Assembly: GCA_013334855.1 (NCBI GenBank)
Contig: JAAXWU010000011.1
Span: forward strand, 1 to 36,153
Origin: Chlorobaculum sp.
GTDB taxonomy: Bacteria; Bacteroidota; Chlorobiia; Chlorobiales; Chlorobiaceae
DNA length: 36,153 nt
Direction: 5' to 3'
In this document: positions 13,611-23,294 of the stretch, piece by piece
How positions within the stretch are numbered: position 1 is the stretch's first letter
Layout: every line of letters begins with the position of its first letter
Position numbers and translations under genes: made by a program
The notes under the pieces: model-generated
Database searches by the model: none
What the model saw: only the letters and a program-made list of their open reading frames with translations
Told to the model about the DNA's origin: nothing

Positions 13611-14837
13611 ATGATACTTAAAAGCATAAGGCTTGAAAATTTCCGGATTATCGAAGAGGCTCAGCTTGATCTCGGACGTCGTCTGACATTGTTTAGTGGT
13701 GCTAATGGTTCCGGAAAGACCTCTGTCATGGAGGGGCTGTCGATAACTCTTGGATCCGTTCTTACTCATTTGCCTGAAGTGAGCGGTCGCGCTTTCAGTA
13801 AAACAGGCGAGGAGATTCGTCAGTTCGAGAACAAAAAAGCGCCCTATTGTCGAATCTCAATTGAAACTGTTCAGGGATTGAAATGGGATCGTATGCAAAA
13901 GCGGGACAAAAGCAGAAACACTGCACGGTTGTTGCCGTCAGATGGCTTCGGTGTTCGAGAGCTTCATCGATATGTCGATGGTGAAATGATCGACCCGATC
14001 AACAGAGACGAAAGGTTTCTGTTGCCGGTTTTTGCTTTCTACGGAGTGAGTCGGGCATTACTTAATCCACCATACACAAGAAAGGGTTTTCCCAAAACGC
14101 ACAAACGTCTTGAAGCGCTTCAGGGAGCCCTTGAGGCTAGCGTTTCGTTCAAATCGGCATTTATCTGGTTTTACAACAAGGAAAATGAAGAATTTCGTCA
14201 TAAACAGGCTGAGCAGAGTTTTGAGGTGACCCTTAAAGAACTCGACACTGTGCGGCGGGCTATTGCCGGAATGTTTCCGGATATTTCTGAACCTCATATT
14301 GAGGTCAATCCTTTGCGGTTTGTGGTCAGGCAAGGGGCGGAATTGCTTGATATTATGCAGTTGAGTGATGGTTACAAGACCTTGCTTGCTCTGGTGATCG
14401 ATCTGAGCCGACGTATGGCCATGGCCAACCCTCACCTCGATGATCCTCTTTCTGCGGAAGCCGTCGTGATGATTGATGAAATCGATCTTCATCTGCACCC
14501 ATCATGGCAACAGCGCGTGATCGGCGACTTGCTGAAGACCTTTCCGAACACCCAGTTTATTGTGACTACCCACTCTCCGTACATCATAGAATCGGCAAAC
14601 AACAACCTCAAACGTCACCAGATCAGAAATCGATCAATTGAAAGCGAAGATATCCGTCGGCTTGTTCCGCTCGATCCCGCAGATACGTCGGCATATTTCA
14701 TGCGTGGGAAGGAAGGTATCGAGTCGCTGATGGATACGGAACTCGGTCTTCTGGATGATCGTCTGATCGAGCCGTTCAACCAGATGACGATGCTGTTTGA
14801 CCGGATGCGCGATATCGAGTGGGGAGAGAGCCAATGA
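13611..14837 (+). CDS. AAA/ABC-like ATPase (OLD/SMC-type) of a putative defence pair
   Basis: A 408-residue cytosolic ATPase of the AAA_21/COG3950 type related to RecF/OLD-family ATPases. Walker A is GANGSGKT at 30-37, an ABC-like signature LSDG is at 251-254, Walker B plus catalytic acidic residues VVMIDEID ends at 289-292 and is followed by LHLHPSWQ, and the switch histidine is H321 in VTTHSPYII. The N-terminal IRLENFRIIEEA strand and the long helical insertion between Walker A and the signature fit this family. It lacks a TOPRIM domain, so it is not a complete OLD nuclease. Its stop overlaps the start of the next gene (ATGA), indicating translational coupling to a nuclease-like partner. 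Such pairs are common in antiphage systems; that role is inferred. Confidence 0.85.
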   Translation: MILKSIRLENFRIIEEAQLDLGRRLTLFSGANGSGKTSVMEGLSITLGSVLTHLPEVSGRAFSKTGEEIRQFENKKAPYCRISIETVQGLKWDRMQKRDKSRNTARLLPSDGFGVRELHRYVDGEMIDPINRDERFLLPVFAFYGVSRALLNPPYTRKGFPKTHKRLEALQGALEASVSFKSAFIWFYNKENEEFRHKQAEQSFEVTLKELDTVRRAIAGMFPDISEPHIEVNPLRFVVRQGAELLDIMQLSDGYKTLLALVIDLSRRMAMANPHLDDPLSAEAVVMIDEIDLHLHPSWQQRVIGDLLKTFPNTQFIVTTHSPYIIESANNNLKRHQIRNRSIESEDIRRLVPLDPADTSAYFMRGKEGIESLMDTELGLLDDRLIEPFNQMTMLFDRMRDIEWGESQ

Positions 14838-15343
14838 CAATATCAGTTGCCGGTTATGAACATTGCGTTTGTTGCGGCAGGAGGCGTCCTCATTGTTTAT
14901 GCGATGGTGAATTGGCATTTGAAGAAAACGGGAAGAAAATCCGGTTGACTCTCAGAAGTGATGAAGAGGGCGTCGCGCTGGTTCTTGACGGCTGCGTTTT
15001 CAGGGATGATGAGCCGAAATGTGACGGGCTGTTTCTCTGGAAGAAGGGCACATCGAAAAAGTACGCTATTCTGGTGGAATTAAAAGGTGTCGATATAGAG
15101 CAAGCATTCAAACAGATCGCTTATGTGCGGAGCAATCGCCTTGAGTATCGTCAAATTGTGGAAACATTCATGTCAGATGTCGGCACTTCAACGGTGGTTG
15201 AAAAAGCGGTGATTGTCAGCAATGGAGCGCTCACAAAACCTCAGTGGGTAAAGTTTGAGAATCAGTTTGGATTCAGAGTTTTACCTGTTCTCGATTCGGA
15301 TGCCACGACTCGGGTGACAGATGCGAGAGAGCTGTGCCGTTGA
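14834..15343 (+). CDS. PD-(D/E)XK nuclease-like protein, partner of the ATPase
   Basis: A 169-residue product. I chose the ATG at 14834, which overlaps the ATPase stop (ATGA) behind GGGAGAGAG; an upstream GTG at 14819 is possible. The N-terminus has a CVCCG...CLC cluster that may bind zinc. The centre has Asp64 in CDGLFLW and Glu82-x-Lys84 in ILVELKG, followed by Gln90 and a helix AFKQIAYVR. This D...ExK pattern on adjacent strands is the hallmark of PD-(D/E)XK endonucleases. No named family was recognised. With the ATPase it forms a plausible two-gene effector module in which the ATPase senses and the small protein cuts nucleic acid. That mechanism is inference; the coupling and motifs are seen. 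Confidence 0.7.
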   Translation: MTISVAGYEHCVCCGRRRPHCLCDGELAFEENGKKIRLTLRSDEEGVALVLDGCVFRDDEPKCDGLFLWKKGTSKKYAILVELKGVDIEQAFKQIAYVRSNRLEYRQIVETFMSDVGTSTVVEKAVIVSNGALTKPQWVKFENQFGFRVLPVLDSDATTRVTDARELCR

Positions 15344-15534
15344 AGCCTTCTGTTAAGCAGTGTCGCGATTACTATTTAACCAGAGAATCCATCTGTCTTG
15401 GTTACTACGCTACACGCCGAGTTCTCAGTTCTGATTTGACGCTTAACGAGCTGATGAAGGTATTGGTTGGCTCAATAAATACCATTTCGTTCGAATGCAC
15501 AGCGACGTTAAATGCCAAAGAAAGAAATTGTTAG
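15334..15534 (+). CDS. Hypothetical small protein, doubtful
   Basis: A 66-residue frame beginning with GTG inside the end of the nuclease-like gene (10-bp overlap) and ending at 15534. The product (MPLKPSVKQCRDYYL..., C-terminal AKERNC) shows no motif I recognise. Its end runs into a dispersed hairpin repeat, which argues against an intact gene. It could be the remnant of a third gene of the ATPase-nuclease cassette. Confidence 0.25.
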   Translation: MPLKPSVKQCRDYYLTRESICLGYYATRRVLSSDLTLNELMKVLVGSINTISFECTATLNAKERNC

Positions 15535-15555
15535 GGCGGACACGCAGGTCCGCCC
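15534..15555. repeat. GGGCGGAC hairpin repeat / possible terminator
   Basis: A perfect 8-bp stem, GGGCGGAC (15534-15541) and GTCCGCCC (15548-15555), has a 6-nt loop. The sequence belongs to a hairpin type widely dispersed in bacterial intergenic DNA. It lies between the convergent nuclease-like gene and the peptidase gene and may terminate transcription from both sides, though no T-run is present. Confidence 0.6.
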
Positions 15556-15586
15556 CTTCAGTTCACCTCGGCTCGATTCCGTTTTT

Positions 15587-15621
15587 CATTATCAATTATC
15601 AACTATCCATTATCCATTATT
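15587..15621 (-). repeat. Heptanucleotide tandem array (TAATGGA)n, minus orientation
   Basis: On the minus strand this reads TAATGGATAATGGATAGTTG and onward, starting exactly at the TAA stop (15617-15619) of the prolyl oligopeptidase gene. The orientation relative to the upstream gene matches the other four arrays. Confidence 0.85.
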
Positions 15622-17788
15622 CCCCGCCCGTCTGCCACAGCCCGAAGCTCAGCATGTCGGCGAGTGATTCGAACTGCTTCGTTTTCGTGTCGCCGATGCC
15701 GTGGCCGGCTTTGTAGTCGGTGAAGAAGAGCACCGGTTTGCCGGAAGCGGTGGCTTCCTGTAACCTCGCGGCGAATTTGGCGGGTTGCCAGGCGGGGACT
15801 CTGGGGTCGTTCATGCCTGCGGTGATGAGCGCTGCCGGATACTTCACGCCGTCGCGGAGGTGCAGGTAGGCGTCCATCTCGATAAGCGCCTTGCACTCAG
15901 CCGGATTCTTCACCGTGCCGAACTCCGGCACGTTGACCGGGCCGTTGGGGCTGAATTCGCTCCTCACCGCGTTGAGCACGCCCACCTGCGGCATGGCGGC
16001 GGCGAAGAGGTCGGGGCGCTCGGTCATCGCCCTTCCCACGAGGATGCCGCCCGCGCTCGCCGCGTTGATGGCGATGTGTTGCGGCGAGGTGTAGCCCTCC
16101 CGGACGAGAAATTCCGCGCAGGCGATCAGGTCTTTCCAGGTGTTCGGCTTGGTGGTTTTCTGGCCAGCCTTGTGCCAGTCGTCGCCCAGCTCGCCGCCGC
16201 CGCGCACGTGCGCCACGGCGAGGATGCCGCCCTTGTGCGTCCAGAGCAGCAGCGACGGGCTGAAGAATGGCGTGATCCCGTTGCCGTACGCGCCGTAACC
16301 GTAGATCAGCACGGGATTCTTGCCGTCCATCGCCACGCCGCGATTATAGATGAGCGACAGCGGCACCTTGACGCCATCGTGCGACGGAACCATCACTTCG
16401 CGGACTTCGAGATTGTCGTACTCAGGAAAGCTCGCCTTCGAGGAGAGCGTTTCGTCGATGAATTGCTTCTCGCCCGCATCGTAGCGGAAGCGGCGGAAAT
16501 CGTGGTTCCAGCCACCCATGATCGTCCAGACTTCCGGGTGGTCGAACCCCTTGGAGGAGATGGCGAGCGTTCCGGCCTCGAACGGCGTCTCGATCTTTTC
16601 GGGCCGCTTGCCGTCGAACTCCAGATGGTACAGTTCCTCCCGGACGCCGTTGAACGATTCGCTGAAGAAGATGCCCTTGCTCGTCAGCGCGAGGCCCGAA
16701 AGGGTTGCCTCTTTCGGCTCGGGGATGACGGTCTCGGCGCTCGCCAGATCGGGCCGGTCGAGCGGGGTTTTCACCACCTTGAAGCGCGGCGCGTTCTTTG
16801 GCGTGAAAATGTAGAGATCGTGTTTGGTCGCGGAGAAGTCGTACACCTCATCCTCCGGTCGGAAGAGTGTTTTCCACGCAATCACCTTGTCGCCAACAGC
16901 CTCCGCCGGGGCTTGCCATGCCGTGACCCTCGGATCGACGCTGCCGACGAAGGCGAAGAGTCTGCCGCTTTTGCGGTCATAGACGACGGATGGAATGTCC
17001 TCCGCCTTGATGGCGAGCGCCGGGTCGTGGGTGCGCGAAAAGATTTCGCGGTCGGTCGCCGGATCGGTTCCCACCACGTGCAGCCAGACGCGGCTGTCTT
17101 TCTGACGATTCCGGTCGAGCGGGTCGCCGGTGTTCAGGCGATTGTAGAAAAACGAGTTGCCATCCGGCAGCCACGACGGGGATGCGAACCGTCCCCGGTC
17201 GATGCGCTCCGGGTAAATCTGGCCGGTCTCGACCTCCATCACCAGCAGGATCGCGTTTTCCGAGCCGTTCGGCGAAACGCCGATGACCACCTTCGAGCCG
17301 TCGAGGCTGGGCGCGACCTCGCTGATGACGAAGTTGCCGCCGCTGCCGTCCTTGAAGGTCGCCGGGTCGAAGAGCAGCCGCTCCTGACCTTTGAACCCTT
17401 TACGGAAAAAGAGCTTGCCGGTTTCGTCCGCCGGAGTTTGCTTGAGGTAGAAGTAGCCGTCGTTGTCCGTGATCGAGAGGTCGAAGATCTTCTCCTGCCG
17501 CCGCTTGTCGAACTCCACCATCTTTGCGATCAACTCGTTCCGTCCCGGAATGGCGTCGAGCGCCGAGCGGGCGCGGTCAGACTGCCGCTGGTACCATGCG
17601 GCGACCTTCGGGTCTTTGAGGTTTTCAAGCGGCCGGTACGGGTCGGCGATCTTCTCACCGCAGAGGGTTTCGACGACGCTGGCCGATGGCGCGTCCATGT
17701 TCGCCTTGCCGCCCGCGATGACGGAATCCGGCGCGGAAAGCAGGAGGGCGGAGAGGCAGAGTGTGGCAGAAAAACGGATAGTTCGCAT
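15617..17788 (-). CDS. Prolyl oligopeptidase family serine peptidase (S9A), exported
   Basis: A 723-residue prolyl endopeptidase cleaving small proline-containing peptides. The N-terminus MRTIRFSATLCLSALLLSAP with the following VIAGG is a signal peptide, so it should act in the periplasm. Residues about 35-440 form the seven-bladed propeller; the C-terminal part is the alpha/beta-hydrolase. The catalytic triad can be placed: Ser578 in ASAGGILVG, Asp661 in NDPRVPAWQ, His696 in KAGHGIGD. YGYGAYGNGITPFFSP and HVRGGGELGDDWH are further family motifs. The usual nucleophile motif GGSNGG is NAASAGG here, a small variation seen in some members. The stop codon coincides with the start of a heptamer array. 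It appears monocistronic; a 303-bp spacer with a palindrome cluster lies upstream. Confidence 0.93.
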   Translation of the reverse strand: MRTIRFSATLCLSALLLSAPDSVIAGGKANMDAPSASVVETLCGEKIADPYRPLENLKDPKVAAWYQRQSDRARSALDAIPGRNELIAKMVEFDKRRQEKIFDLSITDNDGYFYLKQTPADETGKLFFRKGFKGQERLLFDPATFKDGSGGNFVISEVAPSLDGSKVVIGVSPNGSENAILLVMEVETGQIYPERIDRGRFASPSWLPDGNSFFYNRLNTGDPLDRNRQKDSRVWLHVVGTDPATDREIFSRTHDPALAIKAEDIPSVVYDRKSGRLFAFVGSVDPRVTAWQAPAEAVGDKVIAWKTLFRPEDEVYDFSATKHDLYIFTPKNAPRFKVVKTPLDRPDLASAETVIPEPKEATLSGLALTSKGIFFSESFNGVREELYHLEFDGKRPEKIETPFEAGTLAISSKGFDHPEVWTIMGGWNHDFRRFRYDAGEKQFIDETLSSKASFPEYDNLEVREVMVPSHDGVKVPLSLIYNRGVAMDGKNPVLIYGYGAYGNGITPFFSPSLLLWTHKGGILAVAHVRGGGELGDDWHKAGQKTTKPNTWKDLIACAEFLVREGYTSPQHIAINAASAGGILVGRAMTERPDLFAAAMPQVGVLNAVRSEFSPNGPVNVPEFGTVKNPAECKALIEMDAYLHLRDGVKYPAALITAGMNDPRVPAWQPAKFAARLQEATASGKPVLFFTDYKAGHGIGDTKTKQFESLADMLSFGLWQTGGE

Positions 17789-18091
17789 ACAGGATTCAGG
17801 GAGGTAAGTAGATGAGAAGAAAGTGTTGAGTGCGTAAACTATATATGGCTGAAGAAATTGGGCTGAAGCCCGGTATTTTTTGTTTTATCCGTGCCCCCCG
17901 GCTTGAAAGCCGGGGCAACATGAATGCACGAGTCTGTAATGAATGGATGCTACTGAAACTCTTAATAATTGCCCTGTCCCGAAAGCTTTCGGGACAGGGT
18001 ATATAGATAAATCAAATTATTTCAGGGCTTTAGCCCAATCTCTCCCAGCGTGACTTTGGTGAGTTATTGTCACCGGAGAAATACAGGAGCG
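17789..18091. repeat. Spacer with MITE-like palindromic element (17857-18039)
   Basis: Outer 15-bp inverted repeats ATTGGGCTGAAGCCC (17857-17871) and GGGCTTTAGCCCAAT (18025-18039) match at 14 positions and enclose 183 bp. Inside are a 9-bp-stem hairpin (CCCCGGCTT...AAGCCGGGG, about 17897-17918) and a perfect 28-bp palindrome at 17972-17999. No coding frame is present. The layout resembles a miniature inverted-repeat element or nested REP-type hairpins, and the hairpins may also terminate transcription of the flavoprotein gene. Confidence 0.7.
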
Positions 18092-18673
18092 TTAACTCGC
18101 ATTCAGTTTTTTGAGCAGGAACGCCATCGATTTGCCGAGGTCGCGCATGTTGTCGAGCGCTTCGGCGTCGTTCATCACCTCGTCGCCTTCTCTGCCACCG
18201 AAACCGAGGTTCCAGTAGGTCGAGCCGACGGTGAACATCTGGCTGATGCCGAAGAGGTGGTTGATGCTGTCGTAGGCGTGAATCGCGCCGCCGCGCCGGA
18301 GCGAGATCACCGCCGCGCCAGCCTTGTGGCGGAACAGCCCGCCGTTGACCCGCGACACGAAGCCCGAGCGGTCGATCAGCGCTTTCAGCTCGGGGGTGAT
18401 GTCGGCGAAATAGGTGGGCGAGGCGAGGATCATGCCATCCGCTGCGAGCATCTTCGCGAAAATTTCGTTGAAGCCGTCGTTTCTGGTCGAGCACTCGCTG
18501 TTTTTTGTCTTGACGCAGGCGTAACAGGAGCGGCACCCTTTGATGTCCGTACCGCCAACCTGAATCAGTTCTGTCTCGATGCCTTCCGCTTGGAGCGTTT
18601 CGAACACGGTAGAGAGCATTTTCGAAGTGTTACCCGCCGGGCGCGGGCTGCCGTTGATACCGATGACTTTCAT
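18092..18673 (-). CDS. NADPH-dependent FMN reductase / iron-sulfur flavoprotein-like
   Basis: A 193-residue flavodoxin-fold protein. The ATG at 18673 was chosen because MKVIGINGSPRPAGNTSKML is the canonical N-terminus and FMN-phosphate loop of this family; an upstream in-frame ATG adds 33 unlikely residues. The segment CRSCYACVKTKNSEC matches the Cys-rich stretch of the iron-sulfur flavoprotein/flavodoxin_2 group, and ILASPTYFADITPELKALIDR contacts the isoalloxazine ring. It probably transfers electrons from NAD(P)H or a ferredoxin to quinone or other acceptors in the cytosol. The spacing of Cys residues does not give the full compact 4Fe-4S motif with certainty, so cluster binding is open. 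Confidence 0.88.
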   Translation of the reverse strand: MKVIGINGSPRPAGNTSKMLSTVFETLQAEGIETELIQVGGTDIKGCRSCYACVKTKNSECSTRNDGFNEIFAKMLAADGMILASPTYFADITPELKALIDRSGFVSRVNGGLFRHKAGAAVISLRRGGAIHAYDSINHLFGISQMFTVGSTYWNLGFGGREGDEVMNDAEALDNMRDLGKSMAFLLKKLNAS

Positions 18674-19006
18674 TGGGCGATGATCTTCCGGAGCGCACGG
18701 CCATCCGGGGAATTGATGAATTTGAAACTTTTTCAGCTCTGACGCCGGAATGCCTCCGCGCCAGCGAAACATTTTCGCAATATACGAGAAAGGTTCAGAG
18801 ATTACACTGCGTCAACGCTCAAGCTGTTTTCAGTCATCGAAAGAACTCATTATCGAAATCGATCAGAGGCGTGGATTTCCTTCAATGAGCGAGCTTCCCT
18901 TATCCGGCTCGCTACCGCACATAAGCATTGAACAAGGCAATCAATGGGGATGGATCGCCACATCCCGACAGGTCGGGACTCGCGATGACGGAGTTAGAGT
19001 GGAAAC
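18674..19006. other. Spacer with half-copy of interspersed palindromic repeat
   Basis: There is no credible gene. At about 18936-18990 is the repeat arm GGATGGATCGCCACATCCCG followed by GACAGGTCGGGACTCGCGATGACGG cut to its arm; it contains a CCCGACAGGTCGGG palindrome. The same arm occurs at 25747-25789 and, inverted, at 35846-35885. The remaining sequence shows no other structure I can support. Confidence 0.55.
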
Positions 19007-20056
19007 TTATGCATAGGTCGCGCTGAGGACATGCCTGATCTTTTCGAGCACGGCCTGCATGTCCGCCGGAAGGGGAGCGGTGAAGGCGAGCGGTTCGCCG
19101 GTGGTGGGCTGGCGGAAGCGCAGCGTTTCGGCGTGCAGCGCCTGGCGGGGCATCAGCTCCAGCAGGTTGCGGGTGAACTGCTCGCTTTTGCTGAAGGGAA
19201 GCGTGCGGGGCGTCGCGCCGCCGTAGGTTGCGTCGCCGAGGATCGGATGGCCGAGGTGTTGCAGGTGCACCCGGATCTGGTGCGTGCGGCCCGTGTGCAG
19301 CGTCATCTCCATCAGCGCGAAGTACTGCAACTCCTCAGCCACCAGATAGTCCGTGATGGCGTGCTTGCCTTCCGCGCCTTCGAACGGGAAGTTGGCCATC
19401 ACTTTGCGATTTTTGTGCGAGCGGGCGATGTTGGTTTTGATCGTCCCGGACGGCGGATTCGGTACGCCCCAGACAATCGCCTTGTAGACCTTTTCGACCT
19501 GCCGCCGGGCGAACTGCGAGGCGAGCTTGTGCAGCGCCACCGGATTCTTGGCGATGATGATGAGGCCGGAGGTGTCCTTGTCGAGCCGGTGCACGATGCC
19601 GGGGCGCATCTCCGTTTTGTCGAGATCGTCGGCATCCTTGCCGAGATGGTGGAGGATGGCGTTGGCCAGCGTGCCCGTCCAGTTGCCGAAGGCCGGATGC
19701 ACCACCATGCCCGCCTCCTTGTCGATCACCATCAGGTCGTCGTCTTCGTAGAGAATGCTGATCGGGATGTCCTCCGGCGCAAGCTCAGGCGCTGGCGGAC
19801 GCAGGAAGGTGATGTGGATCAGGTCGCACGACTTGATGCGGTAGTTGGACTTGACCGGCTTGCCGTTAACCAGCACGCGCTCCTCCTCGATGGCTTCCTG
19901 CACCTTGTTTCGCGTGGCGTTTTCGACCTGCTGGGCGAGGTAGCGGTCGATGCGCATCGAAGTCTGCACCTTGCTGACCTGGATGGTCATCTTCTTCGGT
20001 TCAAGCTCCGGCGGAAGGTCGGCTGGCGATTCGTTTTTTATCGGCTCTTTTTGCAT
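19007..20056 (-). CDS. rluD: RluA/RluD-family 23S rRNA pseudouridine synthase
   Basis: A 349-residue enzyme converting uridines in structured RNA, most likely 23S rRNA, to pseudouridine. A charged N-terminal extension (about 1-25) precedes an S4 RNA-binding domain (about 33-90, SMRIDRYLAQQV and VLVNGKPVKSNYRIK). The catalytic domain has the HRLDKDTSG motif at 156-164 with catalytic Asp159, then HPILGDATYGG and LHAETLRFRQPTTGEPLAF typical of RluA-type enzymes. Length and S4 domain fit RluD/RluC rather than the short RluA. The RluD versus RluC choice is not certain. The gene stands alone, with repeats on both sides. Confidence 0.9.
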   Translation of the reverse strand: MQKEPIKNESPADLPPELEPKKMTIQVSKVQTSMRIDRYLAQQVENATRNKVQEAIEEERVLVNGKPVKSNYRIKSCDLIHITFLRPPAPELAPEDIPISILYEDDDLMVIDKEAGMVVHPAFGNWTGTLANAILHHLGKDADDLDKTEMRPGIVHRLDKDTSGLIIIAKNPVALHKLASQFARRQVEKVYKAIVWGVPNPPSGTIKTNIARSHKNRKVMANFPFEGAEGKHAITDYLVAEELQYFALMEMTLHTGRTHQIRVHLQHLGHPILGDATYGGATPRTLPFSKSEQFTRNLLELMPRQALHAETLRFRQPTTGEPLAFTAPLPADMQAVLEKIRHVLSATYA

Positions 20057-20442
20057 TTTGTGACGGCTTGAGACGGTCTTTACTTCTGTCTTATAGGGAT
20101 TTTAGAATCGAAATCGATTTCAACTGGCAATCTGTCGAACTTTGATAAGTACCGTGCCGTCATTGCGAGAAGCGCAGCGACGCGGCAATCCATTTTCTTT
20201 ATAGATACGTATGGATTGCTTCGCTTTGCTCGCAATGACCGGGAGAAAGGATGCGAAAAGAGTGAAATCAGGTAACTTTTTCGATAAATTCGACAGGCTG
20301 CCAGGAAAAACCCTGTTGAGACAACTTCGCTCATGATTTTTACTTGACTTAGTATACACAAAGATTCATCCTCTGCAACCGTGATCGTTTATCGCCGCCG
20401 ACGTCAAGGCGCGAGATGGCCGATCCATAATCCTTTACAGCA
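20057..20442. other. Spacer between rluD and lpdA with palindromic repeat
   Basis: The divergent spacer must hold the promoters of both genes. A full interspersed repeat occupies 20159-20239: the arms GTCATTGCGAG and CTCGCAATGAC are perfect inverted copies, with nested GGCAATCCAT and ATGGATTGC. Short frames here translate the repeat and are not genes. No other feature stands out. Confidence 0.65.
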
Positions 20443-21852
<1,410 letters not shown>

Positions 21853-21980
21853 GAGTTCAGGAGTGTCGCCGTTTTTGTCGGGACTGCCCTGCTTTTTCTC
21901 GATTGGCTACCTGTTCAGAGAGGCGCTTCGCGGATGTTTTCCGGCGCGCTTCATTTCCCTGTGACATTCGTGAAAAGCGT

Positions 21981-22009
21981 TTGTTATCTCTATGCTAAAA
22001 GCATAAATT
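21981..22009 (+). promoter_or_regulatory. Candidate promoter upstream of bchI
   Basis: TTGTTA (21981-21986) and TAAATT (22004-22009) are separated by 17 bases, a sigma70-like arrangement about 105 bases before the bchI ATG. A small inverted repeat ATGCTAAAAGCAT overlaps the spacer. The rest of the 21853-22115 spacer shows no gene. Without transcript data this stays tentative. Confidence 0.35.
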
Positions 22010-22115
22010 CAGGATTCGTAATTGAATTTTTCTTTCTTCTCAATCAAGCACGCCCCTGCCGGGAAAACCGTGATCGTCGAAGCCCGGGGCCGGGTATTAA
22101 CCAACCAATCTGACT

Positions 22116-23294
22116 ATGACCCAGACTGCCAAAGCCGCAAAAAAAACCACTTCAGCCAAGGCATCGGCCACCAAGGAAGCCAAGGCAAAGGCGCCCGCAG
22201 AAGAAAAGGCTGTAACTGAAGTCAAGAAGCCGGCTGCAAAAAAGAAAAGCGCCCTGGCATTCCCCTTCACCTCCATCGTCGGACAGGAGGAGATGAAGCT
22301 CAGTCTGATCCTCAACATCATCGATCCGAGGATTGGCGGCGTTCTGGTCATGGGTCATCGCGGTACCGGCAAGAGCACGACCGTTCGCGCACTCGCCGAG
22401 GTGCTTCCGTTCATTCCGCGTGTCAAGGGTGATATTTACAACCGCACCGTCGAGCAGTACATCGAGATGGAGTCCGGCGCGAAGGGTGCTTCCGCCATCA
22501 AGCCCGAGGATGTCAAGACCGAACTCATCCCCGTGCCGGTGGTTGACCTTCCCCTCGGCGCTACCGAAGATCGCGTCTGCGGCACCATCGACATCGAAAA
22601 AGCGCTCACCAGCGGCGTCAAGGCGTTCGAACCCGGTCTGCTCGCCCAGTCCAACCGCGGCTTCCTCTACATCGACGAAGTCAACCTTCTCGACGACCAC
22701 CTCGTTGACGTGCTCCTCGACGTGGCCGCCAGCGGCAAGAACGTTGTCGAACGCGAAGGTATCAGCATCCGCCACCCTGCCCGCTTCGTGCTTGTCGGCT
22801 CCGGCAACCCGGAAGAGGGCGAGCTTCGTCCGCAGCTCCTCGACCGTTTCGGTCTCCACGCCCGCATCATCACCATCAACGATGTTGCCAAGAGGGTGCA
22901 GATCGTCAAGCTCCGCCGCGAGTACGACGAGGATCCGGAAGCCTTCATGAAGAAAGTGACCAAAGAGCAGCAGAAGCTCCAGAAGAAGATCGTCGCCGCC
23001 CAGCAGCTCCTGCCGCAGGTCACGATGGATGATGCGGTGCTGACCGACATCGCCCGCCTCTGCATGAACCTCGGCATCGACGGCCACCGCGGTGAACTCA
23101 CCATTACCCGCACCGCCCACGCCTTCGCCGCCTGGGAGGGTGACAAGGAGGTGACCATGAAGCACGTTCGCGAAATCGCCGGTCTCTGCCTCCGCCACCG
23201 TCTGCGCAAGGATCCGCTCGAAACCGTCGATGCGGGCGAGAAGATCGACCGCGAACTCGGCAAAGTTCTGGGAGAGGCCGAAGCAGCAGCATGA
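22116..23294 (+). CDS. bchI: Magnesium chelatase subunit I
   Basis: A 392-residue AAA+ ATPase subunit of magnesium chelatase, which with BchD drives Mg2+ insertion into protoporphyrin IX by BchH, the first committed step of bacteriochlorophyll synthesis. Walker A is GHRGTGKS at 80-87; Walker B is GFLYIDEVNLLDD. VGSGNPEEGELRPQLLDRFGLHA is the sensor/arginine-finger segment, and PLGATEDRVCGTIDIE is the BchI-specific insertion. The first ~45 residues are an Ala/Lys-rich tail absent from many homologues. The stop overlaps the bchD start (ATGA at 23291-23294), so the two subunits are translationally coupled. bchH is not in the window. Confidence 0.97.
   Translation: MTQTAKAAKKTTSAKASATKEAKAKAPAEEKAVTEVKKPAAKKKSALAFPFTSIVGQEEMKLSLILNIIDPRIGGVLVMGHRGTGKSTTVRALAEVLPFIPRVKGDIYNRTVEQYIEMESGAKGASAIKPEDVKTELIPVPVVDLPLGATEDRVCGTIDIEKALTSGVKAFEPGLLAQSNRGFLYIDEVNLLDDHLVDVLLDVAASGKNVVEREGISIRHPARFVLVGSGNPEEGELRPQLLDRFGLHARIITINDVAKRVQIVKLRREYDEDPEAFMKKVTKEQQKLQKKIVAAQQLLPQVTMDDAVLTDIARLCMNLGIDGHRGELTITRTAHAFAAWEGDKEVTMKHVREIAGLCLRHRLRKDPLETVDAGEKIDRELGKVLGEAEAAA

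Noticed and set aside
15785-17815. 676-codon open frame on the plus strand
   Set aside because: It is antisense to the prolyl oligopeptidase gene, which has signal peptide, triad residues and family motifs. The plus frame is Arg/His/Val-rich without any domain, a GC-rich shadow.
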